DNA of 64,000 nucleotides from DASRFA01 sp035651755 (GTDB lineage: Bacteria; Desulfobacterota; Binatia; UBA12015), in assembly GCA_035651755.1 (NCBI GenBank), contig DASRFA010000018.1:154856-218855 (forward strand), in the 5' to 3' direction. Below are positions 24,084 through 32,901 of the stretch, piece after piece (positions within the stretch are counted from its first letter, which is position 1; each line of letters opens with the position of its first letter). A program made the position numbers and the translations under genes. The notes below the pieces were generated by a model, which was not told the DNA's origin, did no database searches, and was given only the letters and a program-made list of their open reading frames with translations.

Positions 24084-25358
24084 TCAGGCGGCCGGGCCGC
24101 CGCCGATGACGCCGCGCTCGCGGAGCCCGCGCAGCTCGTCGTCGCGCATGCCGAGCTCGCGCGCGAGCACATCGTCGGTGTGCTGTCCGAGCGTCGGCCA
24201 CCGCTTCGGGGGCCGCTCGGGCGTCGCGGAGAGCTTGATCGGGTTGCCCGCCACGAGCATCGGCTCGGGCGAGTCCGGGCGCTCGATCCGGAGCAGCATG
24301 TGGTGGCTCGCGACGTGCGGGTCCTCGACCAGGTCCTCGGGGCTGAAGCAGGGGCCGGCGGCGATGCCGTGCGACGCGAGCTCCGTCGCCGCTTCGAGCT
24401 TCGTCCGGCCGGCGGCCCACGCCTCGATCGCCGGTCGCACGACGGTCTCCATCTCCTCGCGCCAGCCCTCGCGCGTCGCGAAGCGGGGATCGGAGAGCCA
24501 CTCCTCGTGGCCGACCGTGCGCGCGAGCTCCGCGAGCTGGTGGTCCCGCACCGCCTGCACGACGAAGTAGCCGTCGCGCGCGGCGAAGCCGTCGAAGATT
24601 CCCGGCGTGCGGCGCTTCCCGCGGATGCCCATCGACCAGAAGTGCGGCACGATGTCCGCCATCGCGACCATCGCGTCGAACATCGCGACGTCGACGTGCT
24701 GGCCGCGGCCGGTCCGGTCGCGCTCGCGCAGCGCCGCGAGGAGGCCGATCGCCGCGAAGAGGGAGCTGCCGATGTCGCCGAGCGCGCCGGCCGGGCTCAC
24801 GGCCGGCGGCTGGTTCGGCTCGCGCCGGTACTCGTAGAACCCTCCCATCGCCTCCGCGATCGGCGCGTACGCCGCCCACGACCCGTAGGGCGAAGGCAGG
24901 AGGTTCCCGAAGCCGGACACCGAGACGTAGACGAGGCCGGGATGGAGCGGTGCGAGGTCGGCGTAGCCGAGCCCCATCCGGTCCATCGTGCCGGGCTTGA
25001 AGTTCTCGCCGACGACGTCGAAGCGCGGAACGAGGCGCTTCACGAGCGCCCGGCCTTCCGGGTGCTTCAGGTCGATCGCGACGCTCTGCTTGTCGAGATT
25101 GTTCCGGAGGTAGGTCGCGCCGACCTGCCGGCCGTCGACGTCCTTGACGGCCGGCAGCGCGCCGCGCCCCGAGTCGCCCGTGACCGGGTGCTCGATCTTG
25201 ACGACCTCGGCGCCCATGCGGGCGAGCAGCTGCGTCGCGAACGGAAGCGCTTGCATCTGCTCGATCGCGAGGATGCGGACGCCGGCGAGCGGGCCGGACG
25301 GCTCTCCGGCGGAGGCGTCGGCGGGCGTGGATCGCGGGTCGGAAGGTCGTCGTTCCAT
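24084..25358 (-). CDS. CaiB/BaiF-type CoA-transferase, single domain
   Basis: A 424-residue family III CoA-transferase. It has PLAGVRILAIEQMQALPFA near residue 23, GAEVVKIEHP near 49, NLDKQSVAIDLKHPEGRAL near 85 and the GRGQHVDVAMFDAMVAM segment near 215. The Asp in MFDA is the catalytic nucleophile position. The C-terminal LGQHTDDVLARELGM completes the family. It forms acyl-CoA from an organic acid with CoA taken from another thioester; the acid is unknown. Compare the double-domain protein at 12148-14874. It faces the small gene 23697 convergently, 18 bp apart. Confidence 0.93.
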   Translation of the reverse strand: MERRPSDPRSTPADASAGEPSGPLAGVRILAIEQMQALPFATQLLARMGAEVVKIEHPVTGDSGRGALPAVKDVDGRQVGATYLRNNLDKQSVAIDLKHPEGRALVKRLVPRFDVVGENFKPGTMDRMGLGYADLAPLHPGLVYVSVSGFGNLLPSPYGSWAAYAPIAEAMGGFYEYRREPNQPPAVSPAGALGDIGSSLFAAIGLLAALRERDRTGRGQHVDVAMFDAMVAMADIVPHFWSMGIRGKRRTPGIFDGFAARDGYFVVQAVRDHQLAELARTVGHEEWLSDPRFATREGWREEMETVVRPAIEAWAAGRTKLEAATELASHGIAAGPCFSPEDLVEDPHVASHHMLLRIERPDSPEPMLVAGNPIKLSATPERPPKRWPTLGQHTDDVLARELGMRDDELRGLRERGVIGGGPAA

Positions 25359-25415
25359 GCCCGCCTCTCTAGCGTCGCGCGTCGCCGATCGGCAACGCGG
25401 CCGCGGCGCGAGATC

Positions 25416-26240
25416 CTACTCTTCCTCGTCGATGGCGCGCGTCCAGCGGTCGATCTCGCCCGGCGTGAGGGCCCCGCGCGGGCTCCGCCGCGCGTCCTCG
25501 TAGCGCCACTGCTCGACGTCGACGAGGTACTGCGCGCGCGAGAGCAGCGTCCCCTGGCAGACCCGGTCCGGCGGCGGCGGCTCGTGCGATTCCCGGGACA
25601 TGCGCCCGACGAGATCGCGCATCACGCGAGCCGGGATCCGCTGCCGCTCGGCGGGATAGATGTAGCCGAACAGCACGAGGTGCGCGGCAAGGACGCGCCA
25701 GTGCCGGCCGAAGAGCGCGAGCAGGCGGTCCCAGTCGATCTGCTCGGCGCGGCAGCGCAGGAGGTGGGCGACGTCCGCGCCGTCGAAGCGCTCGCGCTCC
25801 ATCACGAACGCGCGCGTCATGATGCCGTTCTCGAGCGCGCCGAAGCGCACCGCGACGCCCAGCACCTCGGCCGGGACGGCGCGCTCGAACCAGGCGTCGT
25901 CGACCACCGCCTCGCCGTTGCCGGAGCGGAAGATGACGTCGACGAAGTGCGAGCCGCGGCGCGCCTTGCCGAGCCAGTGCGCGAAGACCTCGGTCTCGAA
26001 GCCGGCGGCCGCGAGCGCGTCGAGCGTGCGCGAGAAGTCGCGCGGCCGGACGAACACGTCGAGGTCCTTGGTGTCGCGGAGATGCGCGCCGATGTGCCAC
26101 TCGAGCTCGTACGCGCCTCCGACGAGGTGCTCGATCCCCGAGGCGCGCAGCGCGCGCAGCGCCTTCGCGTGCACCGACGACTGCGGGTCGGCCGCGCCGG
26201 CCGGCGTCGCGACGTCGGACGAGTGGTCGCTCGCGCTCAT
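25416..26240 (-). CDS. Nucleotidyltransferase-fold protein
   Basis: A 274-residue cytoplasmic protein with a polymerase-beta-type nucleotidyltransferase core. The motif is HLVGGAYELEWHIGAHLRDTKDLDVFVRP at about 38-66, where GG and the DLD pair are the nucleotide and metal-binding parts. A conserved DVIFRSGNGEAVVDD segment follows near 95. The C-terminal half is helical and includes Trp/Arg-rich stretches. Related proteins occur in aminoglycoside-type and AbiEii/MNT-type families, so a substrate cannot be fixed. Its start overlaps the stop of the phosphoesterase gene by 4 bp (26237-26240), so the two are translationally coupled. Confidence 0.85.
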   Translation of the reverse strand: MSASDHSSDVATPAGAADPQSSVHAKALRALRASGIEHLVGGAYELEWHIGAHLRDTKDLDVFVRPRDFSRTLDALAAAGFETEVFAHWLGKARRGSHFVDVIFRSGNGEAVVDDAWFERAVPAEVLGVAVRFGALENGIMTRAFVMERERFDGADVAHLLRCRAEQIDWDRLLALFGRHWRVLAAHLVLFGYIYPAERQRIPARVMRDLVGRMSRESHEPPPPDRVCQGTLLSRAQYLVDVEQWRYEDARRSPRGALTPGEIDRWTRAIDEEE

Positions 26241-27004
26241 GCGGTCCTCGCCGCGCCGTCGACGGCGGGCGCCTCCGGGACGACCTCCAGCAGTCGGAAC
26301 GCCGGCTGGTCCGGTCGCCACCGCAGCAGCGTCGGCACGGAGACGTTGTAGACCGGGACGTTGGACGCCGTGCGTCCGGCGGGCGACCCGGCGTGCGCGT
26401 GGCCGTGCAGCACCGCGGCGACCGGATGGCGGTTCAGCGGCTCCTCGAGCCGGCTCGATCCGAGGAAAGGGAACAGCACCGGCGCCTCGCCCTCGACCGT
26501 CGCCTGGATCGGCGCGTAGTGCAGCAGCGCGACGCGCTTCGGCACGTCGAGGCGCGCCAGCGCGCGATCGAGCTTCAGGCTCTCGTCGACCGCCTCCTGC
26601 ACGAAATGTTTGATCGACACTTCGCCCCACGACTGCAGCGCGTACTCTCCGAAGCCGCCGCCGAATCCCTTCGTGCCGGCGAACCCGACGCCGCGGTACT
26701 CGAACGACTCGCCGTCGAGCAGCTTGACGCCGGCATCGCAGAGGATGCGCTCCACCTCGTCGGCCTTGCCCGACTCGTGGTCGTGGTTTCCGAAGACCGC
26801 GAGAAGCGGCTTGTCGCCGACGACCGCGAGCTCGCCCGCGAGGATGGTCGCCTCCTCGGGGAGCCCGTAGTCGGTGAGGTCGCCGCACAGGCAGAGGACG
26901 TCCGCCGACTCGGCCATGCGCGCGAAGAGCGCGCGCAGCTCGCCGCGCGATGTCCGCTTGCAGTGGATGTCGGCGACGGCCGCGATCGTGACGGGTGGCT
27001 CCAT
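26237..27004 (-). CDS. Calcineurin-like metallophosphoesterase
   Basis: A 255-residue phosphoesterase with all metal-binding motifs: DIHCKR near residue 11, GDLTDYG near 42, GNHDHES near 69, a LLHYAP His near 145 and HGHAHAG near 185. Two metals (Fe, Mn or Zn) are expected in the active site. Members hydrolyse phosphodiesters or phosphomonoesters, including cyclic nucleotides and nucleic-acid ends. The ATG at 27004 puts the first metal motif at the expected distance. It is co-oriented and overlapping with the nucleotidyltransferase and divergent from the FRG/RecQ pair. Confidence 0.92.
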   Translation of the reverse strand: MEPPVTIAAVADIHCKRTSRGELRALFARMAESADVLCLCGDLTDYGLPEEATILAGELAVVGDKPLLAVFGNHDHESGKADEVERILCDAGVKLLDGESFEYRGVGFAGTKGFGGGFGEYALQSWGEVSIKHFVQEAVDESLKLDRALARLDVPKRVALLHYAPIQATVEGEAPVLFPFLGSSRLEEPLNRHPVAAVLHGHAHAGSPAGRTASNVPVYNVSVPTLLRWRPDQPAFRLLEVVPEAPAVDGAARTA

Positions 27005-27257
27005 GGCGGACCGTCGCTCGATTCGAGCAAGAACTCGGCCACGCGGACGGGCGCGCCAGCCGCTCGGGACGCGAAGCACCGCGCGGTCGAGCTCGGCGCG
27101 CCGGAAGTTTGAAGAGGCGGGATGGCGCGTTTACAGCGTCCGCGCCGCCGGATCGCGGCGCAGCCGCGTCGCGATTTCGCGCAACGCGGCGATGCGCGCG
27201 GTGCCGCGTGGCACCGGTCGCAGCACCGGCAGAGAACTTGCTCGCGATGAACCGCGG
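27005..27257. promoter_or_regulatory. Divergent intergenic region between the phosphoesterase and FRG operons
   Basis: A 253-bp gap between oppositely directed coupled gene pairs. It contains short A/T-richer patches (GAAGTTTGAAGAGG at about 27103-27116, GTTTACAGCG near 27129) that could include promoter elements. No operator palindrome longer than 8 bp was found by eye. Confidence 0.4.
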
Positions 27258-28052
27258 ATGGCGGTCCGGCAGATCGAGGTGCGGACGCTCGGCGAGCTGG
27301 TCGATCGGCTCACGCCCGACGTCGACCGCCGCACCGGACGCCGGCGCGACGCCGGCGTCTACCGCGGCGCGGCGGACGCCGATCAGCCGCTCCTGACCGC
27401 GCTCGATCGCCTGGGCGGCATCGATCCGCCGCACACGAAGGTCTCCCTCGAGCAGCACCTGCTGCGGAGCTTCAGCCGCTACTCGCGGCCGTACCTCGGG
27501 GGGCCGGCGGCGAGCGACTGGGAGCTCCTGATCGCCGCGCAGCACCACGGCGTCCCCACGCGCCTCCTCGACTGGACGTATTCGCCGCTCGTCGCCGCCC
27601 ACTTCGCGACCCTCCCGTGCGCGACCCGGAACGGCCACGTCGCCGTGTGGCGGCTCGACTGGCAGCGCGTGCACGAATCGTTCGGGTTTCCGCCGCTCGC
27701 GCTGACCCTGCGCGACCTCGAGTCGTTCGGCGACGGCGACGGTCCGTTGACTGCGTTCGCGATCGTGGAAGGCCGCGTCGAGCGACCCTTCGCGTGCATG
27801 CTGGAGCCGCCGTCCCTCGACGCGCGCATCGTCGCGCAGGCGGCGACGTTCACGCTCTGCTCCGACATCTCGCGCGCGTTCGATCGGTTCCTCGCCGAGC
27901 ACGGGCTCTCCGACGCGCTGGTCCAGTTCGTCGTGCCGCGCGACGCGGTCGCGTACGTGCGCGACCAGCTCGACCTCGTGAACGTCGACGAGCGGCGGCT
28001 CTTCCCCGATCTGGACGGCGCGGCGGCGTCCATCCGGCGCTACTACGCGTGA
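27258..28052 (+). CDS. FRG-domain protein
   Basis: A 264-residue protein matching the FRG domain family, named for a conserved Phe-Arg-Gly replaced here by YRG in AGVYRGAAD at about residue 34. Other typical parts are SLEQHLLRSFSRYSRPYL near 65 and the stretch WELLIAAQHHGVPTRLLDW near 89-107, with the conserved His-His-Gly and Thr-Arg-Leu-Leu-Asp-Trp. FRG proteins are often found in mobile or defence-associated loci, but no reaction is established that I can name. The stop TGA overlaps the next GTG start by 4 bp, so it is coupled to the helicase. Confidence 0.9.
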   Translation: MAVRQIEVRTLGELVDRLTPDVDRRTGRRRDAGVYRGAADADQPLLTALDRLGGIDPPHTKVSLEQHLLRSFSRYSRPYLGGPAASDWELLIAAQHHGVPTRLLDWTYSPLVAAHFATLPCATRNGHVAVWRLDWQRVHESFGFPPLALTLRDLESFGDGDGPLTAFAIVEGRVERPFACMLEPPSLDARIVAQAATFTLCSDISRAFDRFLAEHGLSDALVQFVVPRDAVAYVRDQLDLVNVDERRLFPDLDGAAASIRRYYA

Positions 28053-29800
28053 GCGCGCTGCGCTCCTCGCGATCGCAGGCGGACCGGCTGGCGCGCGAGC
28101 GCCTCGGGATCGCCGAGCTCCGCCCCGGCCAGCGCGACGCGATCGCAGCCGTCGTCGCGGGCCGGGACGTTCTCTGCATCATGCCGACGGGCTCCGGGAA
28201 GTCGGCGATCTACCAGATCGCCGGCCTCTCGATCCCGGGGCCGACGGTCGTGGTGTCGCCGCTCATCGCGCTCCAGCAGGACCAGGCCGCGAGCCTCCAG
28301 CAGGGCGGCCTGCCGGCCGCGGTCGTCAGCTCCGCGGTCGGCGAAGCGGAGCGCGGCTCCGCGCTGCGCGGCGCCGTCCATGGCGCGCTCGAGTTCCTGC
28401 TCCTTGCGCCCGAGCAGCTCGGCAAGCGCGACGTGCTCGAGCGCCTGCGCCGCGCACGCCCGTCGCTCTTCGTCGTGGACGAAGCGCATTGCATCAGCCA
28501 GTGGGGCCACGACTTCCGGCCGGACTACCTGAAGCTCGGCGCGGTCGCACGCCACGTCGGTCGGCCGCCGGTCCTCGCGCTCACCGCGACGGCGTCTCCC
28601 GCGGTGCGCGCCGAGATCGCGAGCCGGCTCGGGATGCGGAATCCGGCGCGGATCATCGAGAGCTGCGATCGCCCGAACATCCATCTCGCCGCGAAGGCGG
28701 TCGAGCGCGAATCGATGAAGCTCGAGGCGCTCGCGGAAGAGCTGGCCGCGAGCGCACGACCCGGCATCGTCTACGTGGCGACGCGCCGGCATGCGGAGGC
28801 GGTCGCGCGCGAGCTCGCCGCGCGCGGCGAGCTCGCGTTCCCGTATCACGCCGGAATGCGCGTGACGGCGCGCGAGGAAGCGCAGGCGCGCTTCATGAGC
28901 GAGGAGCGCGCGATCATCGTCGCGACCAGCGCGTTCGGCATGGGGATCGACAAGCCCGACGTCCGCTTCGTCTACCACTACGACGTCACGGGCTCGCTCG
29001 ACGCGTACGCGCAGGAGCTCGGTCGCGCCGGCCGCGACGGCGGCCCGGCGCGCGCGAAGGCGTTCTACCGGCCGCAGGATCTGTCGCTGCACCGCTTCTT
29101 CGCGGGGACGGGGCGGCTCTCCCCGAGCGACGTCGAGGCCGTGGCGCGCGCGGTCTGCGACGCGCGCGACGGCATCTCGCGGCGCGATCTGCAGCGCGCG
29201 ACCGGCCTCTCGCAGGTGAAGACGGCGCGTGCCACGAGCGGCCTCGAAGCGGCCGGTGCCGTACGCGTCCTCGCGAGCGGCGACGTGGTTCCGCACAGAC
29301 GGGTCGCCCCCGAAGGCGCCGCCGCCGACGTGGCGCGTGCGCAGGAGCGGCTCCGCCGTGCGGCGCTCTGGCGCCTCGAGATCCTGCGCACGTACATGGA
29401 GACCCCGACGTGCCGGCGGCGCTGCCTGCTCGGCTACTTCGGCGAGACGACCGACGCGCTCTGCGGCGCGTGCGACAACTGCGACTCCGGCCTCGCGCGC
29501 CGCATCGAGGACGGGGCCGCCGCGCGCGCGCGCGGCGGATCGCTGGCGGCGCTCTCGGTCCACACCTGGGTCCGCCACCGTGAGCTCGGGGACGGGCTCG
29601 TCGTCGACGTCGCGTCGGACTCCGCGTCGATCGTGTTCCCGGCGCACGGACGGCGCACCGTGCCGCTCGCGGCCGTCTCGCCGATCGGTGCGCATGACGC
29701 CGCGGATCGCGCCCGCGAGCACGCGCAGACGCGCATCGGCGCGAAACGCACGGATGTGCGCGCGCAACCGCGCTGCACGCGACGCGCGAGATATACTTGA
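28049..29800 (+). CDS. RecQ-family DNA helicase with atypical C-terminus
   Basis: A 583-residue ATP-dependent 3'-5' helicase. Motif I is PTGSGKS near residue 45 and motif II is DEAHCISQWGHDFRPDYL near 143. Motif VI lies in QELGRAGRDGGPARA near 326. A zinc-binding RQC Cys cluster (CRRRCLLGYFGE with CGACDNC) follows near 452-475. In place of HRDC, the last 90 residues hold a predicted SH3-like unit (TWVRHRELGDGLVV, with IVFPAHGRRTVPLAAV), reminiscent of the UvrD/PcrA tail. The GTG start at 28049 overlaps the FRG stop. It probably unwinds or repairs DNA together with the FRG protein; that link is inferred from coupling. Confidence 0.93.
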   Translation: MSALRSSRSQADRLARERLGIAELRPGQRDAIAAVVAGRDVLCIMPTGSGKSAIYQIAGLSIPGPTVVVSPLIALQQDQAASLQQGGLPAAVVSSAVGEAERGSALRGAVHGALEFLLLAPEQLGKRDVLERLRRARPSLFVVDEAHCISQWGHDFRPDYLKLGAVARHVGRPPVLALTATASPAVRAEIASRLGMRNPARIIESCDRPNIHLAAKAVERESMKLEALAEELAASARPGIVYVATRRHAEAVARELAARGELAFPYHAGMRVTAREEAQARFMSEERAIIVATSAFGMGIDKPDVRFVYHYDVTGSLDAYAQELGRAGRDGGPARAKAFYRPQDLSLHRFFAGTGRLSPSDVEAVARAVCDARDGISRRDLQRATGLSQVKTARATSGLEAAGAVRVLASGDVVPHRRVAPEGAAADVARAQERLRRAALWRLEILRTYMETPTCRRRCLLGYFGETTDALCGACDNCDSGLARRIEDGAAARARGGSLAALSVHTWVRHRELGDGLVVDVASDSASIVFPAHGRRTVPLAAVSPIGAHDAADRAREHAQTRIGAKRTDVRAQPRCTRRARYT

Positions 29801-30560
29801 CGATTGCTCGGCGCGTTCCCGAGCCACACGGGCGCACGAGCCGGATGACGATCGTCAGCGATGAGGGAGGTCCCGTAGCCCCGCCGCGATCGCGGCGTCG
29901 ACCTTCGTCATAGCCGTTCGCATCGCGGGTTGGAACCCGTCGGCACGGTGCACGATGGTGCGCCCGACTTCCGGCCGCGGTGGCAAGTTTACCATGTAAG
30001 TTGAACTCGTTCGCCCTTTTCTCCGTGGGGCATTTCGCACGTGCCGAGCCTGCGAGGTCGGCCGCGACTCGGGGCCGCGCGCGAGGCGGCCGTCGCGCGT
30101 CGCGAGTCTCGCGGGCGGCGGGCGGCCTCCGAGAGCGGTGAGCGTCGAGCTCGTAGACCGGGGCCGCGAGCGAAAAAGCCTTGTCGGTGCTGCGCCACGA
30201 CGTGCTGCCTCGCAGCGATCGCGTCGCGCCGGCGCTCGTCGTGCGTCTGGCCGGGCGGCGCCCCGCTGGATCGCGCGCGCATGCGGCGGCACCCCTCCCA
30301 GCGATCGGCGCGTCGTACGCCGCGCGCCGTCTTCAGGCGATCGCTGCGGCGGGCGCGGATCTTGCGACCCCGCCCCGCGAAGTCGCCGCGAACCGCGTGG
30401 TGGCAGTCAGCGGAACAGCGCGCATGTCGACCAGTCCGAAAGCGGCACTTCGGTCGCGCGGGGGCACAAGGGCGCCGCCGCGCGCTTCGCGGGGCGAGGG
30501 GTCCTCGGCCACGCCCGGCCGGGGTGAGAGCTTCCACGTAGAGAGTTCGGAGCGAAACAA
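29801..30560. other. 760-bp stretch with no convincing gene
   Basis: Between the helicase and the next secreted protein. A 46-codon frame on the minus strand (29855-29995, starting MVNLPPRPEVGRTIV and ending GLRDLPHR) has no ribosome binding site and is not called. An A/T-richer patch (GTTTACCATGTAAGTTGAAC near 29988) could be part of a promoter. Other open frames here are Arg-rich and look like GC-driven noise. Confidence 0.5.
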
Positions 30561-31271
30561 ATGATGAAGAGAATGATCCGCGCCGGCTCGGTGGTCGTCG
30601 CGGCTGGCGTGGCCCTCATCGGCGGGGCGTCCCTTTCGATGAAGAGCGCAACCGCCCAGACGACGCCGACCTTCGACCACCTGAAGTGCTATGGGATCCG
30701 GGACGGCCTCCGGCAGAACCTGTACACGGCGACGCTCGTGCCGCTCGATGGCTCCGTCTTCACGACGGAGAACGGCGATCCGTCGAGCGGGTCGCCGGCG
30801 GGCTGCCGCATTCAGATCCCCGCGGCCGAGTTCTGCACGGCCGTCAGCAAGCAGGACGCGCATACCGTCAAGGGCGGAACTCCTCCGCCGGGCACCGGCC
30901 CTGGGCCGGATGCAGGCGAGTACTTCTGCTATCGCCTCCGGTGTCCGGGCGACCGGACGCGCGAGCAGTTCACCGCGACGGACCAGTTCGGGACGCGGAC
31001 GGTTCAGCTGAACGACCGGCCGACCAAGCTGTGTGCGCCGGCGTTCCGCGGCGCGGTGCCGACCGGCACGCCGACGGCGAGCGGCACGCCTTCCGGCACG
31101 CCGACGCCGACCGGTGGCCCGACCGCGACGCCGACCGCGACGCCGACCGTCGAGCCGACGGCGACCGGAACCGCGGAGCCCACGCCGACCCCGACCGCCG
31201 AGCCGACGGCCACGCCGACGGCGGGCTCGGCCAGCCGTGCCTTCCTCGACGCACCGGAGTCGCTCTTCTGA
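30561..31271 (+). CDS. Secreted DUF7450-like protein with Thr-Pro tail
   Basis: A 236-residue exported protein. The signal peptide runs to about residue 33 (ending SATAQ). The folded part (35-165) begins FDHLKCYGIRDGLRQNLY and has paired Cys (CRIQIPAAEFC, YFCYRLRCPGD), closing with KLCAPAFRG. It matches the FDH-KCY family that I associate with DUF7450, so I flag that name as tentative. The last 65 residues are a PTPTPT-rich low-complexity tail that could span the cell wall or be glycosylated. The start is ATG 30561 with a second ATG three bases later, following GGAGCG. Confidence 0.85.
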   Translation: MMKRMIRAGSVVVAAGVALIGGASLSMKSATAQTTPTFDHLKCYGIRDGLRQNLYTATLVPLDGSVFTTENGDPSSGSPAGCRIQIPAAEFCTAVSKQDAHTVKGGTPPPGTGPGPDAGEYFCYRLRCPGDRTREQFTATDQFGTRTVQLNDRPTKLCAPAFRGAVPTGTPTASGTPSGTPTPTGGPTATPTATPTVEPTATGTAEPTPTPTAEPTATPTAGSASRAFLDAPESLF

Positions 31272-31321
31272 TCGGCCCTCGGGTAGGGGAGTGACCTCCC
31301 CGGAATTCGGAAGGCAGCCGA

Positions 31322-31354
31322 GACGGGGAGGAAGCGGATCGCTTCCTCCCCGTC
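31322..31354. terminator. Perfect 15-bp hairpin after the secreted protein gene
   Basis: Arms GACGGGGAGGAAGCG and CGCTTCCTCCCCGTC with a 3-base loop, 50 bp after the stop at 31271. There is no T-run. It probably marks the transcript end of the DUF7450-like gene and sits directly before repeat copy C. Confidence 0.6.
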
Positions 31355-31368
31355 GGCGCGTTCATCGC

Positions 31369-31577
31369 ACGAGGGGATCTCTCCTCTCGCCCCATCGGGC
31401 AAAGCCCGCCGGGGGGTCATGTCAACGAGGGAAACGCTTCCCTCTCCCCGTTCGGCAAAGCCGAACGGGGAGCGATCTCAACGAGGGAAACGCTTCCCTC
31501 GCCCCGTTCGGCAAAGCCGAACGGGGCCCCACTCCCTGCGGGGGCTCGCTTCGCTCGGCCGCGCGTTCCGCGCGCGG
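31369..31577 (+). repeat. Two-hairpin palindromic repeat, copy C (three units)
   Basis: Three consecutive units at about 31369-31419, 31422-31470 and 31478-31577. The first uses the GGGC-AAA-GCCC subtype and the other two the TTCGGC-AAA-GCCGAA subtype. Only the last carries the full CCACTCCCTGCGGGGG and CTCGCTTCGCTCGG tail. The mixture of subtypes in one cluster argues for accretion over time. It lies directly upstream of a broken DUF3175 gene. Confidence 0.85.
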
Positions 31578-31581
31578 AGGC

Positions 31582-31893
31582 TTGCCAGGGCGACGCAGCA
31601 AGCGGTCGCGAAAGCCGGCCAAGCGGTATTGGTCCGCGCGCGTCACGCGAGACCGCAACTCGCTCGACCTCGAGCGCGATGTGTTCAAGCTCCGGAGCCC
31701 ACGCGTCGTCGCCCTCTCGCTCAAGCGGTCCGCCGACAGGAGGCAAGCGCCGCAAGGCGGAGCCGTTCCGCTCGGCGATGTCGATGCTGAGCTTCTACAT
31801 CAACCGCGCCGGCAAGGGGCTCGACGACCCCAGCGCCGCGTCCTCGAATCCGCCAAGGACGAGCTGCGCAAGGCCTCCGGCCGCGCGCCGGCA
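31582..31893 (+). pseudogene. Frameshifted DUF3175-family gene remnant
   Basis: Reading one frame from 31582 gives a basic start (RRSKRSRKPAKRYWSARVTR), then NSLDLERDVFKLRSPRV and LSLKRSADR. At about 31735-31740 the homology moves to the second frame: GGKRRKAEPFRSAMSMLSFY and INRAGKGLDD. At about 31825-31832, near a CCCC run, it returns to the first frame as QRRVLESAKDELRKASGR. Together these match the DUF3175 family order (W-RVT ... SLKRSA ... SAMSML-FYINRAG ... LE-AKDELR). Two opposite frameshifts mean a decayed gene or two assembly errors. The 5' end abuts repeat copy C and has only a TTG start. Confidence 0.75.
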
Positions 31894-31961
31894 CGCCGCC
31901 GATTCGCAGGCCGCTGTCGCGCTTCTGCTCGACAGGGCGCCGAGGGGAGACGCCCCTCTGG

Positions 31962-32870
31962 CTACGCCGTCCTGGGGATGCCCTGCTCTTCGCGCGCGGT
32001 TTCGCGGACCGGCTCCGCGTTCGGCGCCGGCTGGATGCCCGACCCGTACTCGCGCGCGTAGACCTTGGTGAACTCGGCGCCGAGGAACAGGATCTGCGCC
32101 GAGTAGTAGATCCAGATGAGGAGCAGCACCAGAGCGCCCGCGGCGCCGTAAGACGACGCCGCGTTCTCGGTCGCCAGGTAGGCGGAGATGACTTCCTTCC
32201 CGACGGCGAAGAGGACGGCGGTCGCGACCGCTCCGATCCAGACGTCGCGCCAGCGGACCTCCGCGTCGGGCACGATCTTGAACGTCGCGGCGAAGAGCCC
32301 GGTCGTCACGAGAAACGAGGTCGACGCCTCGACGATCTTCCAGGCGATCGTCCGGTCCTCGGCGGGGCCGCCGAGCTTGACCGCGATCGTCTCCAGGACC
32401 GCGCTCAGGACGAGCGAGACCAGCATCAGGAAGCCGATCCCGAGCACCATCGTGAACGAGAAGAAGCGGTTCTTCATCATCGCGACGACGCCCTGATCGG
32501 GCTTGGGCTGGACTTGCCAGATCGTGTCGAGCGCGTCCTGCAGCTGCGCGAAGAGACCGGTCGCGCCGACGAGCAGCGTCGCGAAGCCGATGATGGTCGC
32601 GAGCCAATCCGTCTTGGACGACGTCCGCGGCGCAAGCATCGTCCGCACGGCCTCCGCCGCGTGCGGCCCGATCAGGCGCTGGATCTGCGCGATCGCCTGG
32701 TCCTCGGCGCCCGAAAGGAAGAGCTCGGCGAACCCGAGCGCGATGACCAGCACCGGCGCGAGCGCGAAGACGGTGTAGTAGGCGAACGCCGCGGCGAGGC
32801 GCGGCGCCTTGTCGGCCATCCAGGCCTCGTAGGTCGCCCGGAGGAGCTTCCACACCGTGCGCGCGTTCAT
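31962..32870 (-). CDS. YihY/BrkB family inner-membrane protein
   Basis: A 302-residue protein with five or six hydrophobic segments. It shows the family's N-terminal KAPRLAAAFAYYTVFALAPV (residues 21-40), GFATLLVGATGLFAQLQDAL near 95-115 and SYGAAGALVLLLIWIYYSAQ near 248-267, followed by LGAEFTKVYA. Once mislabelled RNase BN, the family is now treated as membrane proteins of unknown transport or envelope role. It is co-oriented with the beta-barrel gene upstream, but a strong hairpin lies between them. Confidence 0.93.
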   Translation of the reverse strand: MNARTVWKLLRATYEAWMADKAPRLAAAFAYYTVFALAPVLVIALGFAELFLSGAEDQAIAQIQRLIGPHAAEAVRTMLAPRTSSKTDWLATIIGFATLLVGATGLFAQLQDALDTIWQVQPKPDQGVVAMMKNRFFSFTMVLGIGFLMLVSLVLSAVLETIAVKLGGPAEDRTIAWKIVEASTSFLVTTGLFAATFKIVPDAEVRWRDVWIGAVATAVLFAVGKEVISAYLATENAASSYGAAGALVLLLIWIYYSAQILFLGAEFTKVYAREYGSGIQPAPNAEPVRETAREEQGIPRTA

Positions 32871-32901
32871 CGTCGTCTCCAGCCGCCGCGGCTCGACGCG
32901 A

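Noticed and set aside
29855..29995. 46-codon minus-strand gene
   Set aside because: No ribosome binding site, no recognised domain, and alone in a GC-rich gap; kept only as a note.
31369..31577. CRISPR-like array
   Set aside because: Only three irregular units without unique spacers of constant length, no cas genes; it is a cluster of palindromic repeats.
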